28,101 nucleotides of DNA from Carthagonibacter metallireducens (GCA_023554445.1 JAMJQQ010000147.1:1-28101), one strand, 5' to 3'; shown: positions 8,524 through 16,943, counted from the stretch's first letter. A program made the numbers and translations. The notes: a model not told the origin generated them from the letters alone.

Positions 8524-8548
8524 ACCCGTCCCGGCAACCGGGACGGGT
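8524..8548 (-). terminator. Hairpin upstream of the M28 peptidase gene
   Basis: A perfect 11-bp stem (8524-8534 with 8538-8548) closes a 3-nt loop. It sits about 60 bp past the DUF2207 stop and about 10 nt before the peptidase Shine-Dalgarno. On the minus strand it is followed by a short TTCTT rather than a long U-run, so it could be a terminator or a leader hairpin that modulates translation. A weak minus-strand -10-like TATACA lies at 8565-8570, which would put the hairpin near the 5' end of a peptidase mRNA. Confidence 0.5.
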
Positions 8549-8608
8549 CCCGAGTTATCCATGCTGTATACCTTCGGTCTTCGCAGTTGAACGGCAGCCG
8601 CGTCCGAC

Positions 8609-10447
8609 TCAGAACGCGCCTCCGCCGCCACCACCGAAGCCACCTCCCGAAAAACCGCCACCGCCAGACATCCCCGAGCTGCCCACGCTCCTGGGCGCGG
8701 TCGTCATCGCCGAGGCCGTAGCGCTCGACATGCTGCCCAGATCGGCCACGAGCAGAGACGGCCGGAATGTCGCATACCCGGGACCGCGATACCAGTTCGG
8801 CGGCTCGCGGTAAATGTCGGCGAAAGCCGCGGCCCACTTCTTCTCGACACCCAACGCCATCGCGTAGGGCAGAAAACGCTCGAACATTTCCGGCCCGGAA
8901 ATCATCCGCCGGAACCGGTCGCTCTCCACCCTGTCGAGGAACTCCTCGAATCCGAGGATTGCTTCCTGTGTCCGGGCGCCTTTCACCGTCCGGGCTGGCA
9001 TCAACAGTCCGAATCCGATGATCGTGAGCGCGCTGAGCGCGGCGGCCAGGATCACGGTCAGAACCGACATGCCCCAGTTGCTCGCCGCGGCGATACCCAG
9101 CACGGCGAGTCCGCCGCCGCCGAAAATGCCTGCGCCGATCCATGCGCCCTGCACCCGATCAGGCCGCCGCCGGTAGTAGCCGTCCTCCACCAGCTGGTCG
9201 AACACGGCCGACTTGATCGCCGGCAGGTCCTCGTAAAAGCTGTTCGCCAGGTCCGAGGCTTCGACGCGCATGTCGCTGCCCCCTCCGAACAACGCGTGCA
9301 ACAGCTCTCGCTCGTGGGGTTTCAACTCTCCCGCCGCCGAGATCGGCTTCTGCAGTTCGAAAGCGTAATCCCGATCCTTGACCAGTCCGAAGAGCTTCTC
9401 GTTCTCGACCTGTTCGATCACGAGCCAGCCTCGGACTGCAAGGTCGACCAGCGTGGATGTCACGTCGCGCATGTCCGGCCGGTTGTCCACCAGCACGCCG
9501 ACCTCGAAGGGAGTCATGCGCTCGGGAGGCTCGTATTGCGCGGCCACCGGTCGCTTCTCCGGATCCTTCCCGTTCTTGGACCAGATGCGGTACATGAAGA
9601 AGAAGACGAGCGCGGGGATGGCGAGCGGCCAGTTGGAGCGCAGGAATTCGAGTGCCTGTTCCACCGCGCCCGGTCGGTGAACGACGTATTCGCCCCCGGC
9701 CGCAGCTCTGGCGTCCCAGGCGACGACCAGGGTAAGTCCCTCGTGGATTCCGAGTCCCTCGCGTGAGCGGGCCTCGATCGTGCGCGCCGATTCCGACACC
9801 GAAACGTCCGCTCCGGTCTCGGTCGAGCCGTATCGTCCGGTGAAGGCACGGGCTCGTATACCCGTGACCTCGCCGGGAAGCTGTACCCGAACGCTGCTCG
9901 CCTCGATCGGAACCGGCCACTCGTCGCCAGTGACGTTCCAGTACAGCTCGTCCCATTCGAGCTCGTCTTCCGAGAAATGCAGGAGAGCATTCTCTGCCCG
10001 GTATCGGATCACCACGGTCCGCGATGCGTTTTCGGCGCCGGGGACCCATATCTTGATCTTCCGGTAGTGGCGCTCGCGGCTCAGCTCGTAGCGGAGCGGG
10101 GCACCCGAGCCGTCCTCGACCGCCGTGACATCGAGCCGCAGGGTGACGTTGAAGTTCCGGGTATCCCGATACTCGATGGGAATCGTCCGGTATATGCCGT
10201 TGAAGCTTCCATCGAAGCGCACGCGGATTCGCTCGCTGACTTCGACGGCTCCCGTCGCGAGAACCCGGACATCACTGTGGAAGTCCTCGATCCGCCAGCT
10301 CCGGGCCTGCGCTGCGATGTCGCCTGCTGCGGCGACCGGGACGACGAATTCTCCAGCCACCGCCGGCGCTGGCGTGGCGCTGAGGCCCGGTCCCGGAGCC
10401 CCGAGGATGAAGCCGAGAAGCAGGCAGATGGGTCTCGCCACGGACAT
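8609..10447 (-). CDS. DUF2207-family membrane protein
   Basis: The 612-residue protein begins with a signal peptide (hydrophobic PICLLLGFILGAPGPGLSA). An extracytoplasmic beta-rich DUF2207 domain follows: VRVLATGAVEVSERIRVRF, then GIYRTIPIEYRD. A transmembrane helix lies near residue 280 (WPLAIPALVFFFMYRIW), then a cytosolic winged-helix-like segment (DVTSTLVDLAVRGWLVIEQ), then a hydrophobic pair near 430-480 (GIFGGGGLAVLGIAAAS and MSVLTVILAAALSALTIIGF). The C-terminus is a glycine/serine tail ending GGGFGGGGGGAF, which is typical of this family. The ATG follows GGGAGA with good spacing and lies 12 bp after lemA, a common pairing. The function is unknown; the family is an envelope protein often linked to LemA. 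Confidence 0.93.
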   Translation of the reverse strand: MSVARPICLLLGFILGAPGPGLSATPAPAVAGEFVVPVAAAGDIAAQARSWRIEDFHSDVRVLATGAVEVSERIRVRFDGSFNGIYRTIPIEYRDTRNFNVTLRLDVTAVEDGSGAPLRYELSRERHYRKIKIWVPGAENASRTVVIRYRAENALLHFSEDELEWDELYWNVTGDEWPVPIEASSVRVQLPGEVTGIRARAFTGRYGSTETGADVSVSESARTIEARSREGLGIHEGLTLVVAWDARAAAGGEYVVHRPGAVEQALEFLRSNWPLAIPALVFFFMYRIWSKNGKDPEKRPVAAQYEPPERMTPFEVGVLVDNRPDMRDVTSTLVDLAVRGWLVIEQVENEKLFGLVKDRDYAFELQKPISAAGELKPHERELLHALFGGGSDMRVEASDLANSFYEDLPAIKSAVFDQLVEDGYYRRRPDRVQGAWIGAGIFGGGGLAVLGIAAASNWGMSVLTVILAAALSALTIIGFGLLMPARTVKGARTQEAILGFEEFLDRVESDRFRRMISGPEMFERFLPYAMALGVEKKWAAAFADIYREPPNWYRGPGYATFRPSLLVADLGSMSSATASAMTTAPRSVGSSGMSGGGGFSGGGFGGGGGGAF

Positions 10448-10459
10448 GACCGTCTCCCG

Positions 10460-11020
10460 TCAGTCGGTAGAGGTGCCGAAGTCCACTTTCGGCACGTCGC
10501 GCTCCTCCCGGCTGTCGAGCTCGAAGAACTCCTCTGGCTGGAATCGGAAGGCGTTCGCGACGATGTTCGACGGGACCTGCTCGATCGTCGTGTTGTAGTC
10601 TCGAACGACGGCGTTGTAGTAGCGACGCGAATTCTGAACGGCTTCCTCGATCTCCTTCAGCGAGCCCTGGAGTTCGGTGAATCCCTCGACCGCGCGCAGC
10701 TGCGGGTACGATTCGGAAAGCGCGAACAGCTGGCGCAGCGCACCGCTCAACTGATTCTCGGCAGCCGCAGCTTCCGCCGGGCCGGCTGCAGATATCGCAC
10801 TGTTACGGGCTTTTATCACCGCGTCGAGCGTCTCCTGCTCGTGCGACGCGTAGCCCTTCACCGTCTCGACCAGGTTGGGAACCAGATCGTGGCGCCGCTT
10901 CAATTGCACGTCGATATCCGACCAGGCATTCCGGACGGTCTGGCGGAGCTTGACGAGCCGGTTGTAATAGGTGATGAAGACCAATGCGATGATCACCAGA
11001 ACGATGAGAACGTACGTCAT
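10460..11020 (-). CDS. LemA family protein
   Basis: The 186-residue product has one N-terminal transmembrane helix (YVLIVLVIIALVFITYY) followed by the LemA helical bundle: LRQTVRNAWSDIDVQLKRR, HDLVPNLVETVKGYASHE, an Ala-rich helix, YPQLRAVEGFTELQGSL and IEEAVQNSRRYYNAVVRDYN, ending PEEFFELD. The N-terminus is likely outside or in the membrane and the bundle is probably cytosolic, as in other members. GGGAGACAGAG precedes ATG 11020. The molecular role of LemA is not established. Its 12-bp distance to the DUF2207 gene makes an operon nearly certain, and the pair may form an envelope complex. Confidence 0.96.
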   Translation of the reverse strand: MTYVLIVLVIIALVFITYYNRLVKLRQTVRNAWSDIDVQLKRRHDLVPNLVETVKGYASHEQETLDAVIKARNSAISAAGPAEAAAAENQLSGALRQLFALSESYPQLRAVEGFTELQGSLKEIEEAVQNSRRYYNAVVRDYNTTIEQVPSNIVANAFRFQPEEFFELDSREERDVPKVDFGTSTD

Positions 11021-11086
11021 CTCTGTCTCCCGTCGAGAAATTCGGACGGCCGGCTCTCTCCCGGTCCGGACCCGGCGCTGTCAGGG

Positions 11087-12883
11087 TCAGTTTAGGTCGG
11101 TGCGGTCGCCTCCGGAAAGCCTCCGTCCCAGAGCGCGGACGACGAATCGGACCCTGGCCGACCAGGGAAGGCGAAGGAAGTTGGTCCGCACCACGCCGCG
11201 GGTGAACCAGCTCTTCCTCGTGTAGTCGACGGCGAGGTCGATCGTCACCGGACGCGGCTCGGCGAGGATGGTCGCGGCAGCCGCGAGAACTTCGTCGATC
11301 CGCTCGTTCTCCGCGAGCGGCAGGCACTCCACGCCGGCGCCCGAGCAGATCGCAGCGAGATCGTAGTCGGGGACGCGGCTTCCGGTGCGCCGGTTCAAGG
11401 CCGTGGACTGAAACTGTGCGATCTGCGCCAGCTCCCGGTCGCGAAGGATGACGAACAGGACCGGGAGTCGGCGAATGGCGGCGGTCAACATCTCCAGGCC
11501 GGTCATCAGAAACGCTCCGTCGCCGACCAGGGCGATCGACACCTGACCGGGACGACCGAGCGCGGCGCCGATCGCCGCCGGCACCGAGTATCCCATGCAC
11601 GAGTAGTCCACCGGAGCGAGAAATCGTCCGGGACTCGACAGCCGCAGTCCCTCGGCAGCCAGGAAGGTCCCGTTGCCGGAGTCGGTCGCGAACGATGCAT
11701 CCGGAAAGCGGCCCTGAAGTGCCGACAGGAGAAGAGCGGGGGCGATTCCTGTCTCCCCGGCGGCGGCTGGATCCTGCAGCGCACTCTCGAGTCCCGCCGC
11801 GATCGAGTGCCGGAGCGCCGGATCGGGCTCGGCTCCAGGCAGGACATTTGAGAGCTCGCGCAGCAACGAATCCACGAATCCGGCGCTGTCAGCCGTCACC
11901 GGCAGGTCCGTCTCCAGGTTCCGGCCCAACACCCGCGAGTCGACGTCGACGTGAATGAGGGGCCGTGGAGGCGCGAAGCCGTAGCTGCCGGTTCCTACTT
12001 CGGCGAACCGGCAGCCGATCGCCAGCGTGGCGTCGCAGGACGAGGCGACCTGTCTCGCGAAGGGCGGTGCCGCGGCCCCGCCTCCGGGCCAGACCGAGAG
12101 CGGGTGGGTCTCGGGAAACACACCCTTTCCCGAAAGAGTCGTGAACACCGGGGACTCCAGGAGCTCGGCCAGCTCCGTGAGAGCCGGCCCGGCCGGAGCG
12201 GCCCCGAGACCGACGTAGAGCATCGGCCGGCGTGCGCCGGCGAGTATGCTCGCTGCCCGTTCAATTGCCTCCCGGTTCGCCTCGGGGGCGGGAGGAGGAG
12301 GTGCGGGGACGGCGGGGACCGGTGCGTGCCCGTCATGGGCTCCAGAGTTTTCAGCGCGCTCCTCATCCGTCTGTTCGATTCCGAGGTAGAGGTTGGCGGG
12401 GACCTCCACCATCACCGGACCGGCCGGCGGGGCCAGGGCCAGCTCGCAGGCCGCGCGAACGGATTCGTACAACTGGTCGCCGCGCAGCGGCCGGAATACA
12501 CCCTTGGTAACCGGCGCCGCTATCGCCAGCTGGTCCACGTCGTGAAGCTGGAACGAGTGGCCCGTGTCAGTTCGAATGCCGCAGCCCAGTACGAGCATCG
12601 GAACTCCGTCCAACCACGCTTCCGCGATGCCGGAGAGAGCGTGCGTCAGACCCGCTCCCGGCACGACGTTGACGCAGCCCAGCTGTCCGGATGCTCGCCA
12701 CAGGCCATCGGCCATGAAGGAGGCACTCTGCTCGTCGGTGACCGGAATGGCCGTGACCCGTTCAGACTCGGCGAGCCTGTCCCACAGCTCGATGTTGTGC
12801 GTGCCCGGGATGCCGAACGCGAACCCGATGCCTGCGTCCTCCAGCGCCCTTACGACGGCGCCCGCTCCCGAACGCCGGCTCAA
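11087..12883 (-). CDS. Thiamine-diphosphate-dependent decarboxylase / acetolactate synthase-like enzyme
   Basis: This 598-residue protein has the three-domain ThDP layout: PYR domain (1-175) with GIPGTHNIELWD and catalytic-type Glu51 in VTDEQSASFMADG, a central domain (about 205-340) with RPMLYVGLGA, and a PP domain (370-560) with GDGAFLMTGLEML near residue 453. The second cofactor element, usually Asn-Asn, reads ILRDREL here, an unusual replacement. It could be an acetolactate synthase, a phosphonopyruvate-type or a benzoylformate-type decarboxylase; it lacks a nearby small regulatory subunit. The last 40 residues (ARVRFVVRALGRRLSGG) form a basic tail beyond the usual domain. The start is TTG 12883, overlapping the upstream stop as TTGA. 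The substrate cannot be read. Confidence 0.85.
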   Translation of the reverse strand: MSRRSGAGAVVRALEDAGIGFAFGIPGTHNIELWDRLAESERVTAIPVTDEQSASFMADGLWRASGQLGCVNVVPGAGLTHALSGIAEAWLDGVPMLVLGCGIRTDTGHSFQLHDVDQLAIAAPVTKGVFRPLRGDQLYESVRAACELALAPPAGPVMVEVPANLYLGIEQTDEERAENSGAHDGHAPVPAVPAPPPPAPEANREAIERAASILAGARRPMLYVGLGAAPAGPALTELAELLESPVFTTLSGKGVFPETHPLSVWPGGGAAAPPFARQVASSCDATLAIGCRFAEVGTGSYGFAPPRPLIHVDVDSRVLGRNLETDLPVTADSAGFVDSLLRELSNVLPGAEPDPALRHSIAAGLESALQDPAAAGETGIAPALLLSALQGRFPDASFATDSGNGTFLAAEGLRLSSPGRFLAPVDYSCMGYSVPAAIGAALGRPGQVSIALVGDGAFLMTGLEMLTAAIRRLPVLFVILRDRELAQIAQFQSTALNRRTGSRVPDYDLAAICSGAGVECLPLAENERIDEVLAAAATILAEPRPVTIDLAVDYTRKSWFTRGVVRTNFLRLPWSARVRFVVRALGRRLSGGDRTDLN

Positions 12884-14106
12884 GGAGCAGGGGGTCGAAA
12901 GGCGAATACTCGGCCATCACGGCTGACGAGATAGAGCTCGCCCGCACCGTCGGTCCCGAAGGAGACCGGGCTGGAAAGAGATCCGATATCCCATTCGTGG
13001 TGGTCGGTCGCGATTCCGCTCTGGTAACGGAAGCTACGGAGCCAGCCCTGGCAGTAGTCGGAGTAGAAATACAGCCCCTGGATCGATGGGATATCGGCTC
13101 CGCGATAGACTTCGCCGCCCGTGATCGAGCAGCCTTCCGAGTGGTCGTACTCCACGTCGGGAAGGACGAGATCCCGGGTTTCACAGCCCTCGGATCCGAA
13201 GCAGGTGGAGCCCTCCATGACGTTCCAGCCGAAATTCAGGCCGGCTGCGTCAGCCGCCACGACACTGATCTCTTCACGACGATTCTGACCGACGTCGGCC
13301 ACGTACATGAGGTTCGACGAAGGGTCGAAGGCGAGCCTCCATGGATTGCGAAGGCCCCATGACCAGATCTCCGGTCGCCAGGAGGGATGGTCCGGCCAGG
13401 GATTGTCGGACGGTATCGCCAGGGGCTCGGGGCCATTGACGTCGAGTCGGAGAATGCTGCCCAGCAGGGTCTCGCGATTCTGCCCGTTTCCCTGCGGGTC
13501 CCCACCGGCTCCGCCGTCTCCCACCGCCACGAACAGCATACCGTCGGGACCGAACAGCACATGACCACCGTTATGATTCGTGAATGGCTGTGGGATCGAG
13601 AGCAGAAGCGTCGCGCTCCCGGGATCGGCCCGGTCCGGATCGGCTCCCGTTCGGAATCGCTCGATGCGGGTCGTGCCCGCTCCGTCGGTGAAGTTGACGA
13701 AGAACCACCCGTTGGAGGCGTACTGCGGGTGGAAAGCGAGGCCCAGCAGTCCGCGTTCCCCCCCGCTCGACACGCGTTCCGAGATGTCGAGAAACGGCGT
13801 GTCCCTCAGGACCCCGTCGGCGACGATCCGAATCCGACCTGCCTGCTCGACCACGAACAGACGTGAATCACCGGCCGGAGCCGCGAGGTGCACGGGATCA
13901 TCGAACCGTGCATCCAGCTGGACCAGTTCGAACGGCGGATCATCCTCTGTTACCGGCGGATCGGTGCCCGTCGGAATCTCGCGTTCCGACCCGCAGCCGC
14001 CGCAGGCCGCCATCGTGATGAGTCCCGTCAGCAGCAGGCCGGGTCGAGCCGCTGCCCAACACCCGGCGTCCAACCGGATACGCATCCTCTCGACGACCGC
14101 GATCAC
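12880..14106 (-). CDS. PQQ-dependent sugar dehydrogenase-like lipoprotein (glucose/sorbosone dehydrogenase family)
   Basis: This 408-residue protein has a basic N-terminus, a hydrophobic stretch GLLLTGLITMAAC with a lipobox-like Cys35, and then a mature region of six-bladed propeller type. Family hallmarks are GLLGLAFHPQYASNGWFFVNF, NHNGGHVLFGPDGMLFVAVG, WSWGLRNPWRLAFDP, MYVADVGQNRREEISV and the C-terminal ITGGEVYRG. The His-containing strand and GDGG loop are the region that binds PQQ and substrate. It is predicted to be a periplasmic or outer-membrane-anchored oxidoreductase for sugars. The GTG at 14106 overlaps the thioredoxin stop as GTGA; ATG 14085 is an alternative start that keeps the signal. 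Substrate and true PQQ dependence are unproven. Confidence 0.9.
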   Translation of the reverse strand: MIAVVERMRIRLDAGCWAAARPGLLLTGLITMAACGGCGSEREIPTGTDPPVTEDDPPFELVQLDARFDDPVHLAAPAGDSRLFVVEQAGRIRIVADGVLRDTPFLDISERVSSGGERGLLGLAFHPQYASNGWFFVNFTDGAGTTRIERFRTGADPDRADPGSATLLLSIPQPFTNHNGGHVLFGPDGMLFVAVGDGGAGGDPQGNGQNRETLLGSILRLDVNGPEPLAIPSDNPWPDHPSWRPEIWSWGLRNPWRLAFDPSSNLMYVADVGQNRREEISVVAADAAGLNFGWNVMEGSTCFGSEGCETRDLVLPDVEYDHSEGCSITGGEVYRGADIPSIQGLYFYSDYCQGWLRSFRYQSGIATDHHEWDIGSLSSPVSFGTDGAGELYLVSRDGRVFAFRPPAP

Positions 14107-14561
14107 AGGGCAGCGACCAGCTGATCGAGTCCGCTGCGCGCTACGGCCCCGGTCTGACGGTCCACTTCTTTGCCATCGGCGAACAGGATGAGTGTCGGGA
14201 TGCCCCTGATTCCATACTTCGCCGATACGCCGGGCGCGGCATCCGTGTCGAGCTTGCCGACGAGGATCTGTCCGGTCTGATCGGCGGCGAATTCATCCAG
14301 GACCGGTGCCATCACCTTGCAGGGCCCGCACCAGTCGGCGTAGAAGTCGACCAGTACCGGTACGTCGGAGTCCGCGACGATTCTCTCGAGGTCGTCTCCC
14401 GCGATCTTCACCGGCCGGTCGAGCAGAAACGGCTTTCCGCACTCCCCACACTTCGGCCGGTCTTCGGCTCTGCCCACGTCCACGCGATTCAGCTTGAGGC
14501 AGAACGGGCACCGTAGCGTCGCCGAACGCGTATGCTCTGTTTCCATGGTTCTGTCGGTCAT
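14103..14561 (-). CDS. trxC: Thioredoxin 2-type protein with N-terminal zinc ribbon
   Basis: The 152-residue product carries two CxxC pairs in the first 45 residues (RCPFC and KCGEC), the zinc ribbon of the TrxC/Trx2 class, followed by a complete thioredoxin fold. The redox site is WCGPC in VDFYADWCGPCKVMAPVLDEF, and the cis-proline loop is RGIPTLILF. It reduces protein disulfides in the cytosol, and zinc-ribbon thioredoxins are often linked to oxidative stress. I start at ATG 14561, eight bases after an AGGAG; a longer frame to 14624 has no similarity upstream. The gene heads a coupled set (thioredoxin, sugar dehydrogenase, ThDP enzyme) and faces the alpha/beta hydrolase across a 52-bp divergent gap. 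Confidence 0.93.
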   Translation of the reverse strand: MTDRTMETEHTRSATLRCPFCLKLNRVDVGRAEDRPKCGECGKPFLLDRPVKIAGDDLERIVADSDVPVLVDFYADWCGPCKVMAPVLDEFAADQTGQILVGKLDTDAAPGVSAKYGIRGIPTLILFADGKEVDRQTGAVARSGLDQLVAAL

Positions 14562-14613
14562 CGAGACATCTCCTGCGGGTCGATATGTGATACGCTGACA
14601 GCCGGACGATACT

Positions 14614-15630
14614 ATGCAGACCACCGGGCCGGAACATCAGGCAGACCGACGGGCGGATGCCGACGGAAGGCAGAACCCGGAATTCGAGACCGACAACAAG
14701 TTGCAGGTGACCGGGGTGTCCGCTGACAGCAACGACAGTGTGGGGAAAGAGGTGGGAGCAGCAGGGCAGATCACATCCCTGGTGCGGATTCCGTCAGCCG
14801 AGACATTTCTCCCCTCACACCGGGTCCTCCGACCGGAAGGGGGAGCGTCCCACCCGACGGGTCGACTCTTCTTTCTCCATGGGTTCTTCGGATCAGGGCG
14901 GAATTGGTCGGCGATCGCCCGGGGGGTGCTTCGCACACGGCCGGACTGGGAAGCGGTGCTCGTCGATCTGAGGCTCCACGGGGACTCAGGCGCCGCGCCG
15001 CCGCCTCACACCGTCGAGGCCTGCGCGGACGACGTCGCACGCCTCGCGCTTTCGCTTCCCGCCAACGGCGGCCCCTCGGCGCTTCTCGGCCATTCCTTCG
15101 GAGGAAAAGTCGCGCTCATTGCCTCGGATCGCATCACACGGCCGTGCGTTCAGGCCTGGGTCATCGACAGCACTCCATCCGCGGGCGTCACGGGGGCGGG
15201 CGCCCGGGAGATGATGCGGCTGCTGGGGGAGGTCCCGGGACCGTTCTTCTCGCGCCGGGACGGTGCCGACGCGATCGAGGCCGGTGGATTCCCGAGATTC
15301 GTGGCGGAGTGGATGGCCACCAACCTCGTCCGGATCGCCGATGGTTATGCGTGGCGATTCGACGTGCAGGCGCTCGATGCGCTACTCCGGGACTTCTTTT
15401 CCGTCGACCTGTGGAAGCGCGTCGAACAGCCACCGGATGGTTGCGAGTATCGGTTCGTCAGGGCCTCCGACGGGTCGATCATGTCGGCCGGTGATACTGC
15501 CCGGATCGAGCGGCTCGAAAGCGAGGGAAACCCGGTGCACCTGGATACGCTGGAGGGCGGTCACTGGCTGAACGTCGACAATCCAGGCGGCCTGATTTCG
15601 CTCCTGCGCAAAGGTCTGCCACGAGTCTGA
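14614..15630 (+). CDS. Alpha/beta-hydrolase-fold esterase-like protein
   Basis: This 338-residue protein contains a canonical alpha/beta hydrolase: oxyanion region RLFFLHGFFGSGRNW at 84-98, nucleophile elbow LLGHSFGGKVAL with Ser161, and a C-terminal EGGHWLNVDNPG with the catalytic His near 317; the acid residue is likely the Asp in the RASDGS segment. It most resembles the YbfF/ABHD11-type esterases. The first 50-55 residues are polar and have no family similarity, so the real start may be downstream, for instance one of the GTG codons between 14716 and about 14780. The gene is divergent from trxC. No substrate can be inferred. Confidence 0.88.
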   Translation: MQTTGPEHQADRRADADGRQNPEFETDNKLQVTGVSADSNDSVGKEVGAAGQITSLVRIPSAETFLPSHRVLRPEGGASHPTGRLFFLHGFFGSGRNWSAIARGVLRTRPDWEAVLVDLRLHGDSGAAPPPHTVEACADDVARLALSLPANGGPSALLGHSFGGKVALIASDRITRPCVQAWVIDSTPSAGVTGAGAREMMRLLGEVPGPFFSRRDGADAIEAGGFPRFVAEWMATNLVRIADGYAWRFDVQALDALLRDFFSVDLWKRVEQPPDGCEYRFVRASDGSIMSAGDTARIERLESEGNPVHLDTLEGGHWLNVDNPGGLISLLRKGLPRV

Positions 15631-15636
15631 GCCGAC

Positions 15637-16077
15637 TCAGGGGTCCGGACGGATCGTCTCCCTCCAGCTGCCGGCCACGGTGACGGAAGCGCCATCGGGC
15701 AGAAGCAGCCAGAGCCGGTCGATCTCACGCCTCGCGAGCCGTCGGCCGAGGGGATCGGTGACGGTGGCCCGCACTCGACGCCGCACGAGCACAGGTCCTC
15801 CGGATTCGACCCAGAGGGTGTCGATCGCTGCCTCCAGCGAAACGGCGTCGCCGATTGCCGCCGTCGAGCTCGACCACGACCCCGACTCGAGCAGGGCCAT
15901 GCCTGCCTCGGCCCCCTGAAACGCCTGGATCGATGCAGAGAGGCTGCGTGCTGCCGCCAGATCCAGGTTCGCCGCATGAAAGCCGGAGACTACGAACAGG
16001 CCGAGTCCGAGCAGCACGACGAGCACGGCTGGAAGCGCAAATCCCTCCCGTCGGCCGGCCAACTGGAATCCGTTCAT
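15637..16077 (-). CDS. PilX/GspK-like pseudopilin-type membrane protein
   Basis: The 146-residue protein starts with a short basic leader and REGFALPAVLVVLLGLGLFVV, which looks like a class III prepilin signal (cleavage Gly-Phe) followed by the pilin helix. The Glu normally at +5 is replaced, as in GspK and some PilX proteins. The helix continues into ARSLSASIQAFQGAEAG, the AFQxAEA signature of PilX-type N-termini. The beta-rich C-terminal half (TLWVESGGPVLVRRRVRATV) has no recognised fold. It would need a prepilin peptidase and a type IV pilus or type II secretion platform, neither of which is in this window. It is convergent with the hydrolase, 6 bp from its stop. Confidence 0.7.
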   Translation of the reverse strand: MNGFQLAGRREGFALPAVLVVLLGLGLFVVSGFHAANLDLAAARSLSASIQAFQGAEAGMALLESGSWSSSTAAIGDAVSLEAAIDTLWVESGGPVLVRRRVRATVTDPLGRRLARREIDRLWLLLPDGASVTVAGSWRETIRPDP

Positions 16078-16181
16078 GGCGCAGCGTGCGAGGTTGTCCT
16101 CAAGGCGTTCTCAACGACCCCGTTTTGCGAGGCCGGTGGAAAGTTGCCAAACAGAATCCTCGCCGCGTCCAGTCGATTCCC

Positions 16182-16336
16182 TTGCCGACACCGCGCCTTC
16201 GAATTCGTAAAATCCACTAAAACAGTCGTTTACAGGTCCGTCGCGCGATTGCGATCTCAGCTTGGCTCCTGGCTTGCCACGTCACCGGGTGGAGGAATGA
16301 TACCCGATTCCGTCCGGAACGGCGGCGAAGTCGCGG
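16182..16336. promoter_or_regulatory. Intergenic AT-rich block with candidate promoter for the small-gene/VWA set
   Basis: The 289-bp gap 16078-16366 separates divergently oriented genes. At 16201-16235 it holds an AT-rich block with an imperfect inverted repeat (ACTAAAAC and CGTTTACA arms). Further right, TTGCCA (16274-16279) and AATGAT (16296-16301) with a 16-nt spacer make a moderate plus-strand sigma-70-like promoter. Nothing else is recognisable here. Confidence 0.3.
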
Positions 16337-16366
16337 TCACCGGGCGTCGTCCGAAGGGGGCGAGCC

Positions 16367-16591
16367 ATGCAGATCGACACGATGACCGAAGCATTGCTGT
16401 GCGCAATCAAGAGTGACGTCCGTCACCGGGTCGACGACATCGTCGATCGGGCCGAGCGAGCGGCGATGACCCTCGACTCGGAGCAGCAGGTGGACCAGTT
16501 GCTCGAGGTAGCTCTGATCCGGGTTGAAGAGGCGATCGCCGAGGCAGCCCGGGCGATGGCCCGGGAGATCCACCGGGATCGGGCGTCGTGA
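16367..16591 (+). CDS. Small helical hypothetical protein
   Basis: A 74-residue open frame preceded by GAAGGGGG, about 6 nt before the ATG. Its codons have the high third-position GC of neighbouring genes, which supports real coding. The protein has no Cys cluster, signal or transmembrane segment; it is acidic and predicted largely helical (TMTEALLCAIKSD, EQQVDQLLEVALIRVEEAIA, EAARAMAREIH). I do not recognise a family. It is the first gene after the candidate promoter and reads toward the membrane-protein/VWA pair. Confidence 0.55.
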   Translation: MQIDTMTEALLCAIKSDVRHRVDDIVDRAERAAMTLDSEQQVDQLLEVALIRVEEAIAEAARAMAREIHRDRAS

Positions 16592-16597
16592 CGGGAT

Positions 16598-16903
16598 TTG
16601 CCCGTCCCTGCGGTCCGTGTTATCGATGGAACGGGTATGATCGTGTCGCCCGTGCGAACCGGATCGGGGGCGCGACCGCTTTTCCTTCCGGACGAATATC
16701 TGCGATCTTTCGCTCCCGCGGCCTTCGAGGGTGCAAGGCGGGCCATGGTGGTCGAAGTCAATGTGGTACAAGTGATTAGAGTATTACTGGAGAGGGATCG
16801 TCCGCTTGGCAGCGTTCTTGCTCCGCCGGACCCGACCGGGGTAGGGAGCGGTCCGCTCCGCGACCGGATCTGCCCGGCAGAATCGAACTGGTGTACTCTG
16901 TAA
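16598..16903 (+). CDS. Possible small hypothetical protein
   Basis: A 101-residue frame starting at TTG 16598, 6 bp after the preceding small gene, or at ATG 16637. The middle (PLFLPDEYLRSFAPAAFEGA, then MVVEVNVVQVIRVLL) looks protein-like, but codon quality falls in the last third and there is no clear Shine-Dalgarno. It could instead be leader sequence of the 16944 gene. I do not recognise a family. Confidence 0.35.
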   Translation: MPVPAVRVIDGTGMIVSPVRTGSGARPLFLPDEYLRSFAPAAFEGARRAMVVEVNVVQVIRVLLERDRPLGSVLAPPDPTGVGSGPLRDRICPAESNWCTL

Positions 16904-16943
16904 AAGCGGCACCCCGAACGTCGTAAGGAAAGCGAATAGCCAG

